Below are positions 9,335 to 17,966 of a stretch of 64,000 nt of DNA, in pieces. The DNA is taken from assembly GCA_963781595.1 (NCBI GenBank), contig CAWAGG010000001.1:248001-312000 (forward strand), written 5' to 3'. This DNA is from JBEDUK01 sp963781595. GTDB lineage: Bacteria > Actinomycetota > UBA4738. A model generated the notes under the pieces. The model did no database searches, had not been told where the DNA came from, and saw only the letters and a list, made by a program, of their open reading frames with translations. Both the position numbers and the translations under genes were made by a program. The first letter of the stretch is position 1. Each line of letters begins with the position of its first letter.

Positions 9335-9651
9335 CAGTACGCGTCGAGCTCGCGGAGCCGGTCGTCGGAGATGCCGAAGTGATGCGCGATCTCGTGGACG
9401 ACCGTGTGCTGGACCGTCGCCCGGAGACGCTCCGCCGATCCGCCGGCCTCGCGTTCGATCGAGCTCCGGAACAGCGTGATCCGGTCCGGCAGCACCCCCG
9501 CGTAGGACATCCCCCGCTGCGAGAGCGGGATCCCCTCGTACAGCCCGAGCAGACCGGGCTGCCCAGGAGGCGGGCGGTCCTCGAGGAGCACGTCGACGTT
9601 CTCCATCGTCTCCTTCACCCACTCGGGCAGGTCGGCCAGCGCCTCGATCAC
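9334..9651 (-). CDS. small zinc metallopeptidase, zinicin-like (metallopeptidase family protein, DUF1025 type)
   Basis: A ~105-residue protein. The motif HTVVHEIAHHFGISDDRLRE gives the HExxH zinc site with a further His, and GLYEGIPLSQRGMSYAGVLPDRITLFR is the conserved strand region of this compact actinobacterial family. Members resemble minigluzincins; their substrates are unknown. No ATG is available. GTG 9651 is the plausible start, with GAGG five bases before it, although related proteins usually carry 8-12 extra residues, so the true start may lie nearer 9690. It is 38 bases downstream of the MBL hydrolase gene on the same strand. Confidence 0.75.
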   Translation of the reverse strand: MIEALADLPEWVKETMENVDVLLEDRPPPGQPGLLGLYEGIPLSQRGMSYAGVLPDRITLFRSSIEREAGGSAERLRATVQHTVVHEIAHHFGISDDRLRELDAY

Positions 9652-9689
9652 GAGGTCCTCGAACCGATCCCGGCCGTGCGGGGGCGCGT

Positions 9690-10328
9690 CTATCGCTCGA
9701 AGGGGTTGACGGGGTCGAGCGTGCGGACCTCGACCGGGGCGGCCTCCGCGGCGAAACGTTCCGCGTCCGACGGCTGACCGACGACGAACCCGTAGTGCAT
9801 CGGGACCGCCAGCGTCGGCGCCATCGCCCGCACGAGGCCCGCCGCCTCGGACGGGTCCATCGTGTACGTGCCGCCGATCGGAACGAACGCAACGTCGGTG
9901 CGCAGCGTCCGCAGCTCGGGGACGTCGTCGGTGTCTCCCGCGTGGTAGTACGTGTGCCCGCCGAGGTCGAACACGTACCCGACCCAGTTGTTCGCCTTCG
10001 GGTGCATCTCGAGGCGTTCCTCGACGACGTTGTACGCGGGCACCGCCTGGATCTTGACGCCGGCGACCTCGAGCGAGTCGCCCGGCTCGACCGGCGTCAC
10101 CGTGCCCGGCACGTCCGCCGCGAACGACCGCGGCGCGACGACCTTGGTCGCGGGCCCGCTCAGCTTCTCGATCTCCTCGGGCAGGAAGTGATCGGAATGC
10201 GCGTGCGTGATCAGGATCAGATCGGCCGGACGCACGGAGGTCACGTTCCACGGATCGATCGCGACGGTGAGCCCATCGCCCGTCCACAGGTACGAGGACT
10301 GGCGGAACCACCTGAACCCGTCGAGCAT
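9690..10328 (-). CDS. metallo-beta-lactamase-fold metal-dependent hydrolase (UlaG-like)
   Basis: A 212-residue MBL-fold protein. MLDGFRWFRQSSYLW leads to VAIDPWNV and the metal motif THAHSDHF. Later ligands fall in YYHAGDTDDVPEL and VPMHYG near the C-terminus. This is the short, single-domain UlaG/YtnP-like layout for a hydrolase of unknown substrate. The start at ATG 10328 is supported by GGAGG seven bases upstream; an alternative longer start (10394) is less likely. It is transcribed toward the small metallopeptidase. Confidence 0.85.
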   Translation of the reverse strand: MLDGFRWFRQSSYLWTGDGLTVAIDPWNVTSVRPADLILITHAHSDHFLPEEIEKLSGPATKVVAPRSFAADVPGTVTPVEPGDSLEVAGVKIQAVPAYNVVEERLEMHPKANNWVGYVFDLGGHTYYHAGDTDDVPELRTLRTDVAFVPIGGTYTMDPSEAAGLVRAMAPTLAVPMHYGFVVGQPSDAERFAAEAAPVEVRTLDPVNPFER

Positions 10329-10458
10329 CGCGGAGCCTCCCTCGATCGCACGCCTCGAACGGTGAGCGTAACGAGTGCCGGCGGCGATGGGCAACGCCGT
10401 TCGCCACGGAAGACCTGCACCGAACCGGGCGCCGAGCGGCTGTTAGCCTCCGAGCGCG

Positions 10459-11742
10459 ATGCGACGCCGCGCACGACCGACGACCCCGCCCGCGCGCCGC
10501 GCCGCCTGGCTGGTCCTTCGGCGGAACCGCGACTTCCGCCTGATGTTCCTGGCACAGCTCATCTCGTTCGCGGGCGACTGGTTCCTGTTCGTCGCGCTCG
10601 CCGGCCTGATCTTCTCGCTCACGGGTTCGTCCGCGCTGGTGGCGCTCCTGATCGCGGCGCAGACCGTCCCCGCGGCGCTGCTGACGTTCATCGGCGGACC
10701 GCTCGCCGACCGGATGGACCGGCAGCGCCTGATGGTGACCACCGACGTGGTCCGCGGGCTGCTCGCGCTCGGATTCTTCCTGATCCGAGGTCCGTCGACG
10801 ATCTGGCTCGTCTACGTCCTGGCCGGCGCGATCTCGGGCCTCGAGGCCTTCTTCGAGCCGGCCGCTTCGGCGGCGGTGCCGAACCTCGTGGAGCGGAAGG
10901 ACCTCTCCGCGGCGAACGCGCTCACGGGCTCCCTGTGGGGCACGATGCTGGCCGTCGGCGCCGGGCTCGGCGGACTCGTGGTGGCCGCCTTCGGGCGCGA
11001 CACCGGCTACGTCTGCGATGCGGCTTCGTTCTTCGTCTCCGCGGCGCTGCTGATACGGATCAGGCGACCGTTCTCCGAGCCGCGCGAGGCTCACGTCGAA
11101 CATCCGAACCTCTGGGAGGCGACGAAGGAGACCGTCCGGTACGCCCGGCAGGACCATCGCGTCCTGGCGCTCCTCGGCGTGAAGGGCGGGTTCGGGATCT
11201 CGACCGGGGTGATCGCGCTGCTGCCCGTGCTGGCGTTCACCGTCTACGACACGGGCGACCGTGGAACCGGGATCCTGTACGCGTTCCGGGGCCTCGGCGC
11301 GCTGATCGGGCCGTTCCTCGCGAGGATCTGGCTGGTCGAGGACGACCTGCGCACGCTCTTCTGGGCGATCTCGGCCGCGCTGTTCACGTACGGTGTGTTC
11401 TACGCGGCCGTCCCGTGGATGCCGGACATCTGGCTCGCCGGCGTGTTCGTGATGCTCGCCCACCTCGGCGGCGGCTCCCAATGGACGCTGTCCTCGTACG
11501 GCCTGCAGCGCGTGGTCCCGGACCACATCCGCGGACGCGTGTTCGCCTTCGACTTCGGACTGATCACGTTCACGATCGCGATCGCCTCGGTGATCGCCGG
11601 CGCGGCGGCCGACCAGGTCGACGTCCGGTGGGTGATGTTCGCGTTCGCCCTGCTCGCGATCGGCTACGCGGCCCTCTGGACGGTCCTCACGCGGAAGGTG
11701 CGCCGCTCCCTTGCCCCGGATCGGTGGGTGGAGGGGGGGTAG
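10459..11742 (+). CDS. MFS transporter
   Basis: A 427-residue integral membrane protein with about 12 hydrophobic segments, of the MFS_3 (enterobactin-exporter-like) type. The inter-helix 2-3 signature GGPLADRMDRQRLMVTTDV is clear, and the second half holds GVKGGFGISTGVIALLPVLA and VVPDHIRGRVFAFDFGL. The substrate is not predictable. The start is ATG 10459, and a TAGCCT box lies nine bases before it. Its 3' end overlaps the convergent lemA-like gene by 56 bases, so the two ends share sequence on opposite strands. Confidence 0.88.
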   Translation: MRRRARPTTPPARRAAWLVLRRNRDFRLMFLAQLISFAGDWFLFVALAGLIFSLTGSSALVALLIAAQTVPAALLTFIGGPLADRMDRQRLMVTTDVVRGLLALGFFLIRGPSTIWLVYVLAGAISGLEAFFEPAASAAVPNLVERKDLSAANALTGSLWGTMLAVGAGLGGLVVAAFGRDTGYVCDAASFFVSAALLIRIRRPFSEPREAHVEHPNLWEATKETVRYARQDHRVLALLGVKGGFGISTGVIALLPVLAFTVYDTGDRGTGILYAFRGLGALIGPFLARIWLVEDDLRTLFWAISAALFTYGVFYAAVPWMPDIWLAGVFVMLAHLGGGSQWTLSSYGLQRVVPDHIRGRVFAFDFGLITFTIAIASVIAGAAADQVDVRWVMFAFALLAIGYAALWTVLTRKVRRSLAPDRWVEGG

Positions 11743-12442
11743 GGTCGATGTTCAGCTCCGACGGGGGCGGCGCGGGCGGCGCAGGCGGTGGCTCCGGCGC
11801 CGGAGGCGGAGCTGCCGGTGCGGCCGGGGGCGGAGGCGGCCCGGCGTCGCCGCCCGACGCGAAGCTGAAGTCCACCTTCGGCGCGGTCTCCACGGCGGCG
11901 CGCTCGGCCTCCGGGATCTCGAAGAACTCCTCCTCCTGGAAATGGAACTGCCTCGCGATCAGGTTCGACGGGAACGAGTTCACCCGCGCGTTGTAGACCT
12001 GGACGTTCGAGTTGTAGAAGCGCCGCGAGGCCTGGATCCGGTCCTCGGTGTTCGACAGCTCGGCCTGCAGCTGCTGGAAGTTCTGCGTCGCCTTCAGGTC
12101 CGGGTAGTTCTCCGCGACGGCGAAGAGCTTGCCCAGCGCCGCGACGAACGGCCCCTCCGCTGCCGCCTGCTGCGCCGGCGACCCGGTGGCGCCCGCGGCC
12201 GCGGCGCGGGTGCGCGCGACCTCCTCGAACACCTCGCGCTCGTGCGACGCGTAGCCCTTGACGGTCTCCACGAGGTTCGGGATCAGGTCGTATCGGCGCT
12301 TCAGCTCGGTCTCGACGTTCGACCATGCGTTCTTGATCAGCGTCCGCTGACTGATGAATCGGTTGTACGAAAGGACCAGCCCGATCCCGACGATCACGGC
12401 CAGCACGACCACGATCAGCAGGATGATCACACCCGTCGACAC
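11687..12442 (-). CDS. lemA: LemA family protein with proline-rich tail
   Basis: A 251-residue membrane-anchored protein. One N-terminal helix (GVIILLIVVVLAVIVGIGLV) is followed by the LemA coiled region: YNRFISQRTLIKNAWSNVET, LKRRYDLIPNLVETVKGYAS, AVAENYPDLKATQNFQQLQ, ISRRFYN-like RRFYNSNVQVYNARVNSFPS. The last ~50 residues are almost entirely Pro, Ala, Gly and Ser, which suggests a flexible tail. The start is GTG 12442, supported by GAGGAGG about eight bases upstream. LemA proteins are widespread envelope-associated proteins of uncertain role. Confidence 0.9.
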   Translation of the reverse strand: MSTGVIILLIVVVLAVIVGIGLVLSYNRFISQRTLIKNAWSNVETELKRRYDLIPNLVETVKGYASHEREVFEEVARTRAAAAGATGSPAQQAAAEGPFVAALGKLFAVAENYPDLKATQNFQQLQAELSNTEDRIQASRRFYNSNVQVYNARVNSFPSNLIARQFHFQEEEFFEIPEAERAAVETAPKVDFSFASGGDAGPPPPPAAPAAPPPAPEPPPAPPAPPPSELNIDPTPPPPTDPGQGSGAPSA

Positions 12443-12621
12443 GCCCGTCTCCTCCTCGTTAGGTCGGCTCCCTCGCTCCCGTACCGTACTCGTTCCACAC
12501 GAGCCTCGGGATGTGGTCGACGAACCCCTCGCCACGTACGGCGCCTGCAGCGCCAGGTCGCCGAGCGCAGGACGCTCGGCAGCGATCGACGCGGGGAGCG
12601 GGCGACGAAGAGCAGCCGGCG

Positions 12622-15219
12622 CTACGCGGCGTCGCGGCGGGCCGCGGCCCGCAGCACCAGGGCGCCGTCCTCGGCGTCCACGTCGACCGTGTCGCCCTCG
12701 CGGACCTCGCCGGAGAGCAGGAGCTTCGCGAGCGGATCCTGCAGCTCGCGCTGGATCAGCCGTTTCAGCGGCCGGGCCCCGTACGTCGGGTCGTAGCCCT
12801 TGTTCGCCAGGTACTCCCGCGCCGCCGGCGTCAGCTGTATCGAGAGCTTCCGCTCGCGGAGCCGATCGGCGAGCGCCGCCAGCTGGATGTCCACGATCCG
12901 CGCGATGTCGTCGCGCGTGAGCGGCCGGAAGACGATGATATCGTCAACCCGGTTGACGAATTCGGGCCGGAAGTACGCCCGAACCTCGTCGAGGACCTGT
13001 TCCTTCTGACGCTCCAGATCGACCATCGAGCCGGCGAACACCTGGCTCCCGAGGTTCGACGTCATCACGACGATCGTGTTGCGGAAGTCGACCGTCCGGC
13101 CCTGCCCGTCGGTCAGGCGGCCGTCGTCCAGGACCTGCAGGAGCGTGTTGAACACGTCCGGGTGCGCCTTCTCGATCTCGTCGAGCAGGATCACCGAGTA
13201 GGGACGGCGCCGGACCGCCTCGGTCAGCTGGCCACCCTCCTCGTAGCCGACGTAGCCGGGCGGCGCGCCGACCAGGCGTGAGACCGTGTGCCGCTCCTGG
13301 TACTCGCTCATGTCGATGCGGGTCATCGCGCGCTCGTCGTCGAACAGGAACTCCGCGAGCGCGCGGGCCAGCTCGGTCTTCCCGACCCCGGTCGGCCCGA
13401 GGAAGATGAACGAACCGATCGGTCGGTTCGGGTCGGACAGCCCGGCGCGTGAACGACGGATCGCGTTCGCGACCGCGTCGACCGCCTCGTCCTGGCCGAC
13501 CACCCGCTGGTGCAGGGCGTCCTCCATGTGGATCAGCTTCGCCATCTCGCCCTCCATCAGGCGCGAGACGGGGATGCCGGTCCACTTCGAGACGACCTCG
13601 GCGATGTCCTCCTCGTCGACCTCCTCCTTCAGCATGGCGCCGTCGGCCTGGAGCACCGCGAGCGCGTCGTTCTCCGCGTCGAGCTGCTTGCCCAGATCGG
13701 GGATGCGCCCGTACAGGATCTCTGCGGCGCCCTCCAGGTCGCCCTCGCGGTTCGCCCGTTCGCCGTCGGCCTTCGCCGCCTCGATCTGGGACTTGAGCGC
13801 CCTGATGCGGTCGATGCGCTCCTTCTCCAGCTGCCACCGGCCCTTCAACGCGGCCAGTCGCTCCTCCAGATCGGCCAGCTCGCGTTCGAGCTTCTCGAGG
13901 CGCTCCTGCGAGACGGCGTCGGTCTCCTTCTTCAGCGACACGCGTTCGATCTCGAGCTGCTTGATGCGGCGTTCGACCTCGTCGATCTCGACCGGCATCG
14001 AATCGATCTCGATCCGCAAGCGCGACGCGGCTTCGTCGACCAGGTCGATCGCCTTGTCCGGCAGGAACCTCCCGGTGACGTACCGGTCCGAGAGCACGGC
14101 GGCGGCCACGAGCGCCGAGTCCTTGATGCGAACCCCGTGGTGCACCTCATAGCGCTCCTTGAGGCCACGCAGGATCGCGATCGTGTCCTCGACGGAGGGC
14201 GGTTCGACGAGGACCGGCTGGAACCGCCGCTCCAGCGCCGGGTCCTTCTCGATGTGCTGACGGTACTCGTCGAGCGTCGTCGCCCCGATCGCGCGCAGCT
14301 CGCCGCGCGCCAGCATCGGCTTGAGCATGTTGCCGGCGTCCATCGCGCCCTCGGCCGCGCCGGCCCCGACGATCGTGTGCAGCTCGTCGATGAACGTGAT
14401 GATCCTGCCGTCGCTGGCCGCGATCTCGCTCAGGACCGCCTTCAGGCGCTCCTCGAACTCGCCGCGGTACTTCGCGCCCGCGACCATCGCGCCGAGGTCG
14501 AGCGCGACGATCCGCTTGTCCTTCAGCGACTCGGGCACGTCGCCGTCGACGATGCGCTGGGCGAGCCCTTCGACGATCGCGGTCTTCCCGACGCCCGGTT
14601 CGCCGATCAGCACCGGGTTGTTCTTCGTCCGCCGCGACAGCACCTGCATCACGCGCCGGACCTCGTCGTCGCGCCCGATCACGGGGTCGAGCTTGCCCTG
14701 GCGCGCCAGCTCGGTGAGGTCGCGGCCGTACTTCTCGAGGACCTGGTACTTCTCCTCGGGGTTCTGGTCGGTCACGCGCTGCGAGCCCCGGATCCCCTTG
14801 AGCGCGGCGAGCACCGCGTCGTGTGAGATCCCGGCGTCGGCCAGGAGCTTCCCCGCATCCGTCCCGGACGCGATCAGCGCGAGGAGCAGGTGCTCGGTCG
14901 AGACGTACTCGTCGCCGAGCGCCGTCGCCTCGTCGAACGCCGCCTCGATCACGCGACGGAGCGGTTCGGACAGGTACAGCTCGCCGGTTCCCCCGTAGAC
15001 CTTCGGGATCCGGTCGAGCAGCTCCTCGTCGCGGTCGCGGAGCGTTCGCGGCGACTGGCCGAGCGCGTGCAGCAGCGGGGTGATGACCCCCTCTGGGTCC
15101 GAGAGCAGGGCGAACAGCAGGTGCGCCGGCTCCACGAGCTGGTGGTTGCGCGCTCGCGCCTGCTGCTGCGCGCTCTGCACCGCGCCCTGCGACTTGAGCG
15201 TCAGCCGATTCAGGTCCAT
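12622..15219 (-). CDS. clpB: ATP-dependent disaggregase ClpB
   Basis: An 865-residue Hsp104/ClpB chaperone that works with DnaK to rescue aggregates. It has the N-domain with two Clp repeats (1-145), NBD1 with Walker A GEPGVGKT, the long coiled-coil M domain (~400-520, rich in Glu/Lys/Arg), NBD2 with GPTGVGKT and the DEIEKAH Walker B, and a C-terminal domain. It is the last gene of the heat-shock operon, 23 bases after hspR, with no HAIR site of its own. It should therefore follow the HspR-controlled dnaK promoter. Confidence 0.97.
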   Translation of the reverse strand: MDLNRLTLKSQGAVQSAQQQARARNHQLVEPAHLLFALLSDPEGVITPLLHALGQSPRTLRDRDEELLDRIPKVYGGTGELYLSEPLRRVIEAAFDEATALGDEYVSTEHLLLALIASGTDAGKLLADAGISHDAVLAALKGIRGSQRVTDQNPEEKYQVLEKYGRDLTELARQGKLDPVIGRDDEVRRVMQVLSRRTKNNPVLIGEPGVGKTAIVEGLAQRIVDGDVPESLKDKRIVALDLGAMVAGAKYRGEFEERLKAVLSEIAASDGRIITFIDELHTIVGAGAAEGAMDAGNMLKPMLARGELRAIGATTLDEYRQHIEKDPALERRFQPVLVEPPSVEDTIAILRGLKERYEVHHGVRIKDSALVAAAVLSDRYVTGRFLPDKAIDLVDEAASRLRIEIDSMPVEIDEVERRIKQLEIERVSLKKETDAVSQERLEKLERELADLEERLAALKGRWQLEKERIDRIRALKSQIEAAKADGERANREGDLEGAAEILYGRIPDLGKQLDAENDALAVLQADGAMLKEEVDEEDIAEVVSKWTGIPVSRLMEGEMAKLIHMEDALHQRVVGQDEAVDAVANAIRRSRAGLSDPNRPIGSFIFLGPTGVGKTELARALAEFLFDDERAMTRIDMSEYQERHTVSRLVGAPPGYVGYEEGGQLTEAVRRRPYSVILLDEIEKAHPDVFNTLLQVLDDGRLTDGQGRTVDFRNTIVVMTSNLGSQVFAGSMVDLERQKEQVLDEVRAYFRPEFVNRVDDIIVFRPLTRDDIARIVDIQLAALADRLRERKLSIQLTPAAREYLANKGYDPTYGARPLKRLIQRELQDPLAKLLLSGEVREGDTVDVDAEDGALVLRAAARRDAA

Positions 15220-15242
15220 CGTCCCGTCGTCCTTCTTTCGTC

Positions 15243-15659
15243 CTATGTCCTCATGTCGCCCATCGGGATCGGCCGTCTGGGCACGATCGCGACGATCTGG
15301 CGTTCGCGCGCGATGCGCTCGAGCTCGTCGCGGAGCCGGTCGCGCACGCGGTCCAGCTCCTCGCTCAGCACGTCCGAACGGCGCCGGAGCCGCTGGACCT
15401 CCTCCTGCATGTCCATGATCAGCTGCACGCCGGCGAGGTTGATCCCCATCTCCTGCGTGAGCCGCTGGATCGCCCGCAGCCGTGCGATGTCGGCGTCCGA
15501 GTAGCGCCGAACGTTCCCCGCGGTTCGGGACGGGCGAACCAGACCCTTGCGCTCGTACATGCGCAGGGTCTGCGGATGCACCCCCGCCAGCTCCGCGGCG
15601 ACGCTGATCACGTACACCGCACGCTGTTCGCCTCGGCCATCGCTGCGCGCGCCGCCCAT
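15243..15659 (-). CDS. hspR: MerR-type heat-shock repressor HspR
   Basis: A 138-residue MerR-family autorepressor. The HTH reads YVISVAAELAGVHPQTLRMY then ERKGLVRPSRTAGNVRRYS, followed by RLTQEMGINLAGVQLIMDM and a coiled coil of ~40 residues, as in actinobacterial HspR. HspR binds HAIR sites with DnaK as co-repressor. One HAIR-like site lies ahead of dnaK in this operon. It starts four bases after the dnaJ stop. Confidence 0.95.
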   Translation of the reverse strand: MGGARSDGRGEQRAVYVISVAAELAGVHPQTLRMYERKGLVRPSRTAGNVRRYSDADIARLRAIQRLTQEMGINLAGVQLIMDMQEEVQRLRRRSDVLSEELDRVRDRLRDELERIARERQIVAIVPRRPIPMGDMRT

Positions 15660-15663
15660 CGCG

Positions 15664-16863
15664 CTACCCGCTCACCCCGAGGCCGGCCCGCGGGGAGCCC
15701 TGCGCCTCGTTCAGCCGCTCGAGCAGTTCCTTCTGCTCGTGCGAGAGCCTCTTCGGCACGTCGACGTTCACGGTCACCAGCAGGTCGCCGTGGCCGCCCT
15801 TCGGCTTCGGAGCGCCCTTGCCGCGGACGCGGAACGTCTTGCCGCTCTCGGTCCCCGCCGGGACCTTCAGCTTGACGGGTCCGTTGAGGGTGGGGACCTC
15901 GACCTGAGCGCCCAGCGCGAGCTCGGGGTACGTGACGGGCAGGTCCAACGTGAGGTCCGAACCCCTCCGGCCGAACACCGGATGCGGCCGGACGTGGACG
16001 ACCACGTACAGATCGCCGGCCGGCGCTCCCGGCTCACCGCCTTCGCCGCGACCGCCGACCTTGATCCGCTGGCCGTCGCGGACGCCGGCCGGGATCTTGA
16101 CCGAGAAGCGCCGGGTCTGCCGGACCGTCCCGGTGCCGTGACACTCGTGGCACGGATGCTCGATCACCTGACCGCTGCCGGAGCACCGAGGGCAGGTGCG
16201 CGAGACCGAGAACATGCCCTGGTTCACCGCCACGGCGCCGGTGCCGCCGCACTCGGGGCACACCGTCGGACTGGTCCCCGGTTCCGCGCCCGAACCGCCG
16301 CAGACGGGGCAGGGCGCCGGACCCTTGATCTGGATCGGGACGGTCGTGCCCTGCATCGCCTCGTCGAACGACAGCGTCACCTCGGTCTGCAGGTCGGCGC
16401 CACGGGCCGGCTCGCGTCGCCGGCCACGCCGGCCACCGCCTCCACCTCCGCCGCCGAAGAGCCCGCCGAACAGATCGCCCAGATCGCCGACGTCGAAGCC
16501 CTCGGGGAAGCCCTCGACACGGACGCGCTGCCCTCCTGGTCCGGACGTGTACGTGTACCCGCCGGGCGACCCGGCCGCGCCGCGACCCCCGAAGCCGCCC
16601 CGTCCGAAGCCGGACGCGACCATGTCGCGGACCTGGTCGTAGTTCGTACGCTTCTCCGGGTCGCCCAGCACGTCGTAGGCCGCGGAGATCTCCTTGAACC
16701 GTTCCTCGGCGGAAGGATCGCTGTGGTTCGCATCCGGATGGTGCTTCTGCGCGAGCTTCCGGTAGGCCTTCTTGATCTCGGCCTCGGACGCGTTCTTCGG
16801 AACCCCCAGCACCTGGTAGTAGTCCTTGTCGAACCACTCCTGCCGGATGTCCTTCGGGTCCAC
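15664..16863 (-). CDS. dnaJ: co-chaperone DnaJ
   Basis: A 399-residue type I Hsp40. The J domain (~12-75) contains HPD in AQKHHPDANHSD. A Gly/Phe-rich linker follows (GFGRGGFGGRGAAG to the GGGGGGG stretch near 145). The zinc region has four CxxCxGxG-type repeats (CPVCGGSG, CPECGGTG, CPRCSGSG, CHECHGTG), then the peptide-binding C-terminal domains. The start is GTG 16863, directly after the grpE TAG, so translation is coupled. It stimulates DnaK ATPase. Confidence 0.96.
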   Translation of the reverse strand: MDPKDIRQEWFDKDYYQVLGVPKNASEAEIKKAYRKLAQKHHPDANHSDPSAEERFKEISAAYDVLGDPEKRTNYDQVRDMVASGFGRGGFGGRGAAGSPGGYTYTSGPGGQRVRVEGFPEGFDVGDLGDLFGGLFGGGGGGGGRRGRRREPARGADLQTEVTLSFDEAMQGTTVPIQIKGPAPCPVCGGSGAEPGTSPTVCPECGGTGAVAVNQGMFSVSRTCPRCSGSGQVIEHPCHECHGTGTVRQTRRFSVKIPAGVRDGQRIKVGGRGEGGEPGAPAGDLYVVVHVRPHPVFGRRGSDLTLDLPVTYPELALGAQVEVPTLNGPVKLKVPAGTESGKTFRVRGKGAPKPKGGHGDLLVTVNVDVPKRLSHEQKELLERLNEAQGSPRAGLGVSG

Positions 16864-17526
16864 CTACCCCTCCCCGCGATGCACCTTCACGCCGGCAGGA
16901 CGCAGAACCTTGCCCTTGAACGTGTAGCCCTCACGCATGATCTCGGAGACGACGGGATCGCCATCGCCGTCACCCGTTTGGATCAACGCCTCGTGGAGCG
17001 TCGGATCGAACGGCTCGCCGAGCGCGTCGATCCGCGCGAGCCCTTCGTTCCGAAGGGTGTCGAACAGCTTCGCGTACACGAGCTCGAACCCCTTCAGGTA
17101 CGGCTCGAACTCCGGCGCCTGCTCGCCGTGGAGCATCGCGAGCTGGAACTCGTCCAGGACCTCGAGCAGCTGCGTCACGAGGCGCTCGGAGGCCCGTTCG
17201 ATCGCGTGCGTCTGATCCTTCAGCATCCGCTTGCGCGCGTTGTCGAAATCCGCGGACAGACGGTGGAGCTGATCGCGGTACTCGGCCACCTCGGCCCGAG
17301 CGGCCTCCAGCTCACCCGCCTCCGCGGAGGGCGGGACGACGGTCTCGGGCGCTCGCTGCGACCCGGCCAGAGCCTCGGCCTTTCCCTCGTCCGGAGGGGC
17401 CGCGGCCGTCGGCGCGGCGGCCGCGGCCCCTCCGTCCACCGGGACGCGACGGCGATCGGTCACGCGCACGCGATGGCGCGGCGGCCCGTGGCCCTCTCCG
17501 TCCGGTCGCGTCTCGTGATCGGTCAT
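16864..17526 (-). CDS. grpE: nucleotide exchange factor GrpE
   Basis: A 220-residue protein. The first ~70 residues are a disordered Pro/Ala-rich head. A long coiled coil follows (EYRDQLHRLSADFDNARKRM), then LLEVLDEFQLAMLH and the beta-domain with FDPTLHEALIQTGDGDGDPV and GYTFKGKVLRPAGVKVHRG. GrpE releases ADP from DnaK. Its ATG overlaps the stop of the hsp20 gene as ATGA, and its stop abuts the dnaJ GTG. Confidence 0.95.
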   Translation of the reverse strand: MTDHETRPDGEGHGPPRHRVRVTDRRRVPVDGGAAAAAPTAAAPPDEGKAEALAGSQRAPETVVPPSAEAGELEAARAEVAEYRDQLHRLSADFDNARKRMLKDQTHAIERASERLVTQLLEVLDEFQLAMLHGEQAPEFEPYLKGFELVYAKLFDTLRNEGLARIDALGEPFDPTLHEALIQTGDGDGDPVVSEIMREGYTFKGKVLRPAGVKVHRGEG

Positions 17527-17966
17527 CCCTCTGCCTTCACCGTGATCTTGCGGGGCTTTGCCTGTTCGGCCTTCGGCACCTCGATCGTGAGGATGCCCTT
17601 GTCGAACGACGCCTGGATGCGCTCGGCGTCCGCCGTCGACGGCAGCGACAGCGAGCGCACGAACTGCCCGTAGCGACGCTCGACGCGGTGGAACGAGTCC
17701 TCATCCACCTCGGAGTAGAACTTCCGCTCCCCGCGCACGGTCAGCGTGGAGTCCTCCACCGAGACGTCGACGTCCTCGGCCGCGATCCCCGGCAACTCCA
17801 GGGTCACGACGAACCGGTCCTCGGTCTCGTAGATGTCGAGCGGGGGAACCCACGCTCCACCGGTGCCGGAGCCGGCCTCACCCGCATACGTGCGGCCGAA
17901 CAACCGGTTCAGCTCGTTCTGGATGCTCATCAGGTCCCGGAAGGGATCCCAACGTGCCATGGCCAC
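17523..17966 (-). CDS. Hsp20/alpha-crystallin small heat-shock protein
   Basis: A 147-residue small heat-shock protein inserted between dnaK and grpE. The opening WDPFRDLMSIQNELNRLFGR is the usual Hsp20 N-arm. The alpha-crystallin domain (~45-135) includes PPLDIYETEDRFVVTLELPG, DVDVSVEDSTLTVRGERKF and, near the end, ASFDKGILTIEVPKAE. The GTG at 17966 shares one base with the dnaK stop and has GGAGG nine bases before it. ATG 17960 is the alternative. Its place within the DnaK operon suggests coordinated holding and refolding. Confidence 0.93.
   Translation of the reverse strand: MAMARWDPFRDLMSIQNELNRLFGRTYAGEAGSGTGGAWVPPLDIYETEDRFVVTLELPGIAAEDVDVSVEDSTLTVRGERKFYSEVDEDSFHRVERRYGQFVRSLSLPSTADAERIQASFDKGILTIEVPKAEQAKPRKITVKAEG

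Noticed and set aside
4939..9777. A 1612-codon open frame on the plus strand
   Set aside because: It is the antisense shadow of acnA, the sugar dehydrogenase and iclR. Its product is Arg/Gly/Pro-rich without domains, as expected for antisense frames in high-GC DNA.
9795..11996. A 733-codon plus-strand frame over the MBL and MFS genes
   Set aside because: It runs in a different frame from the clear MFS protein and antisense to the MBL hydrolase; it has no recognisable motifs.
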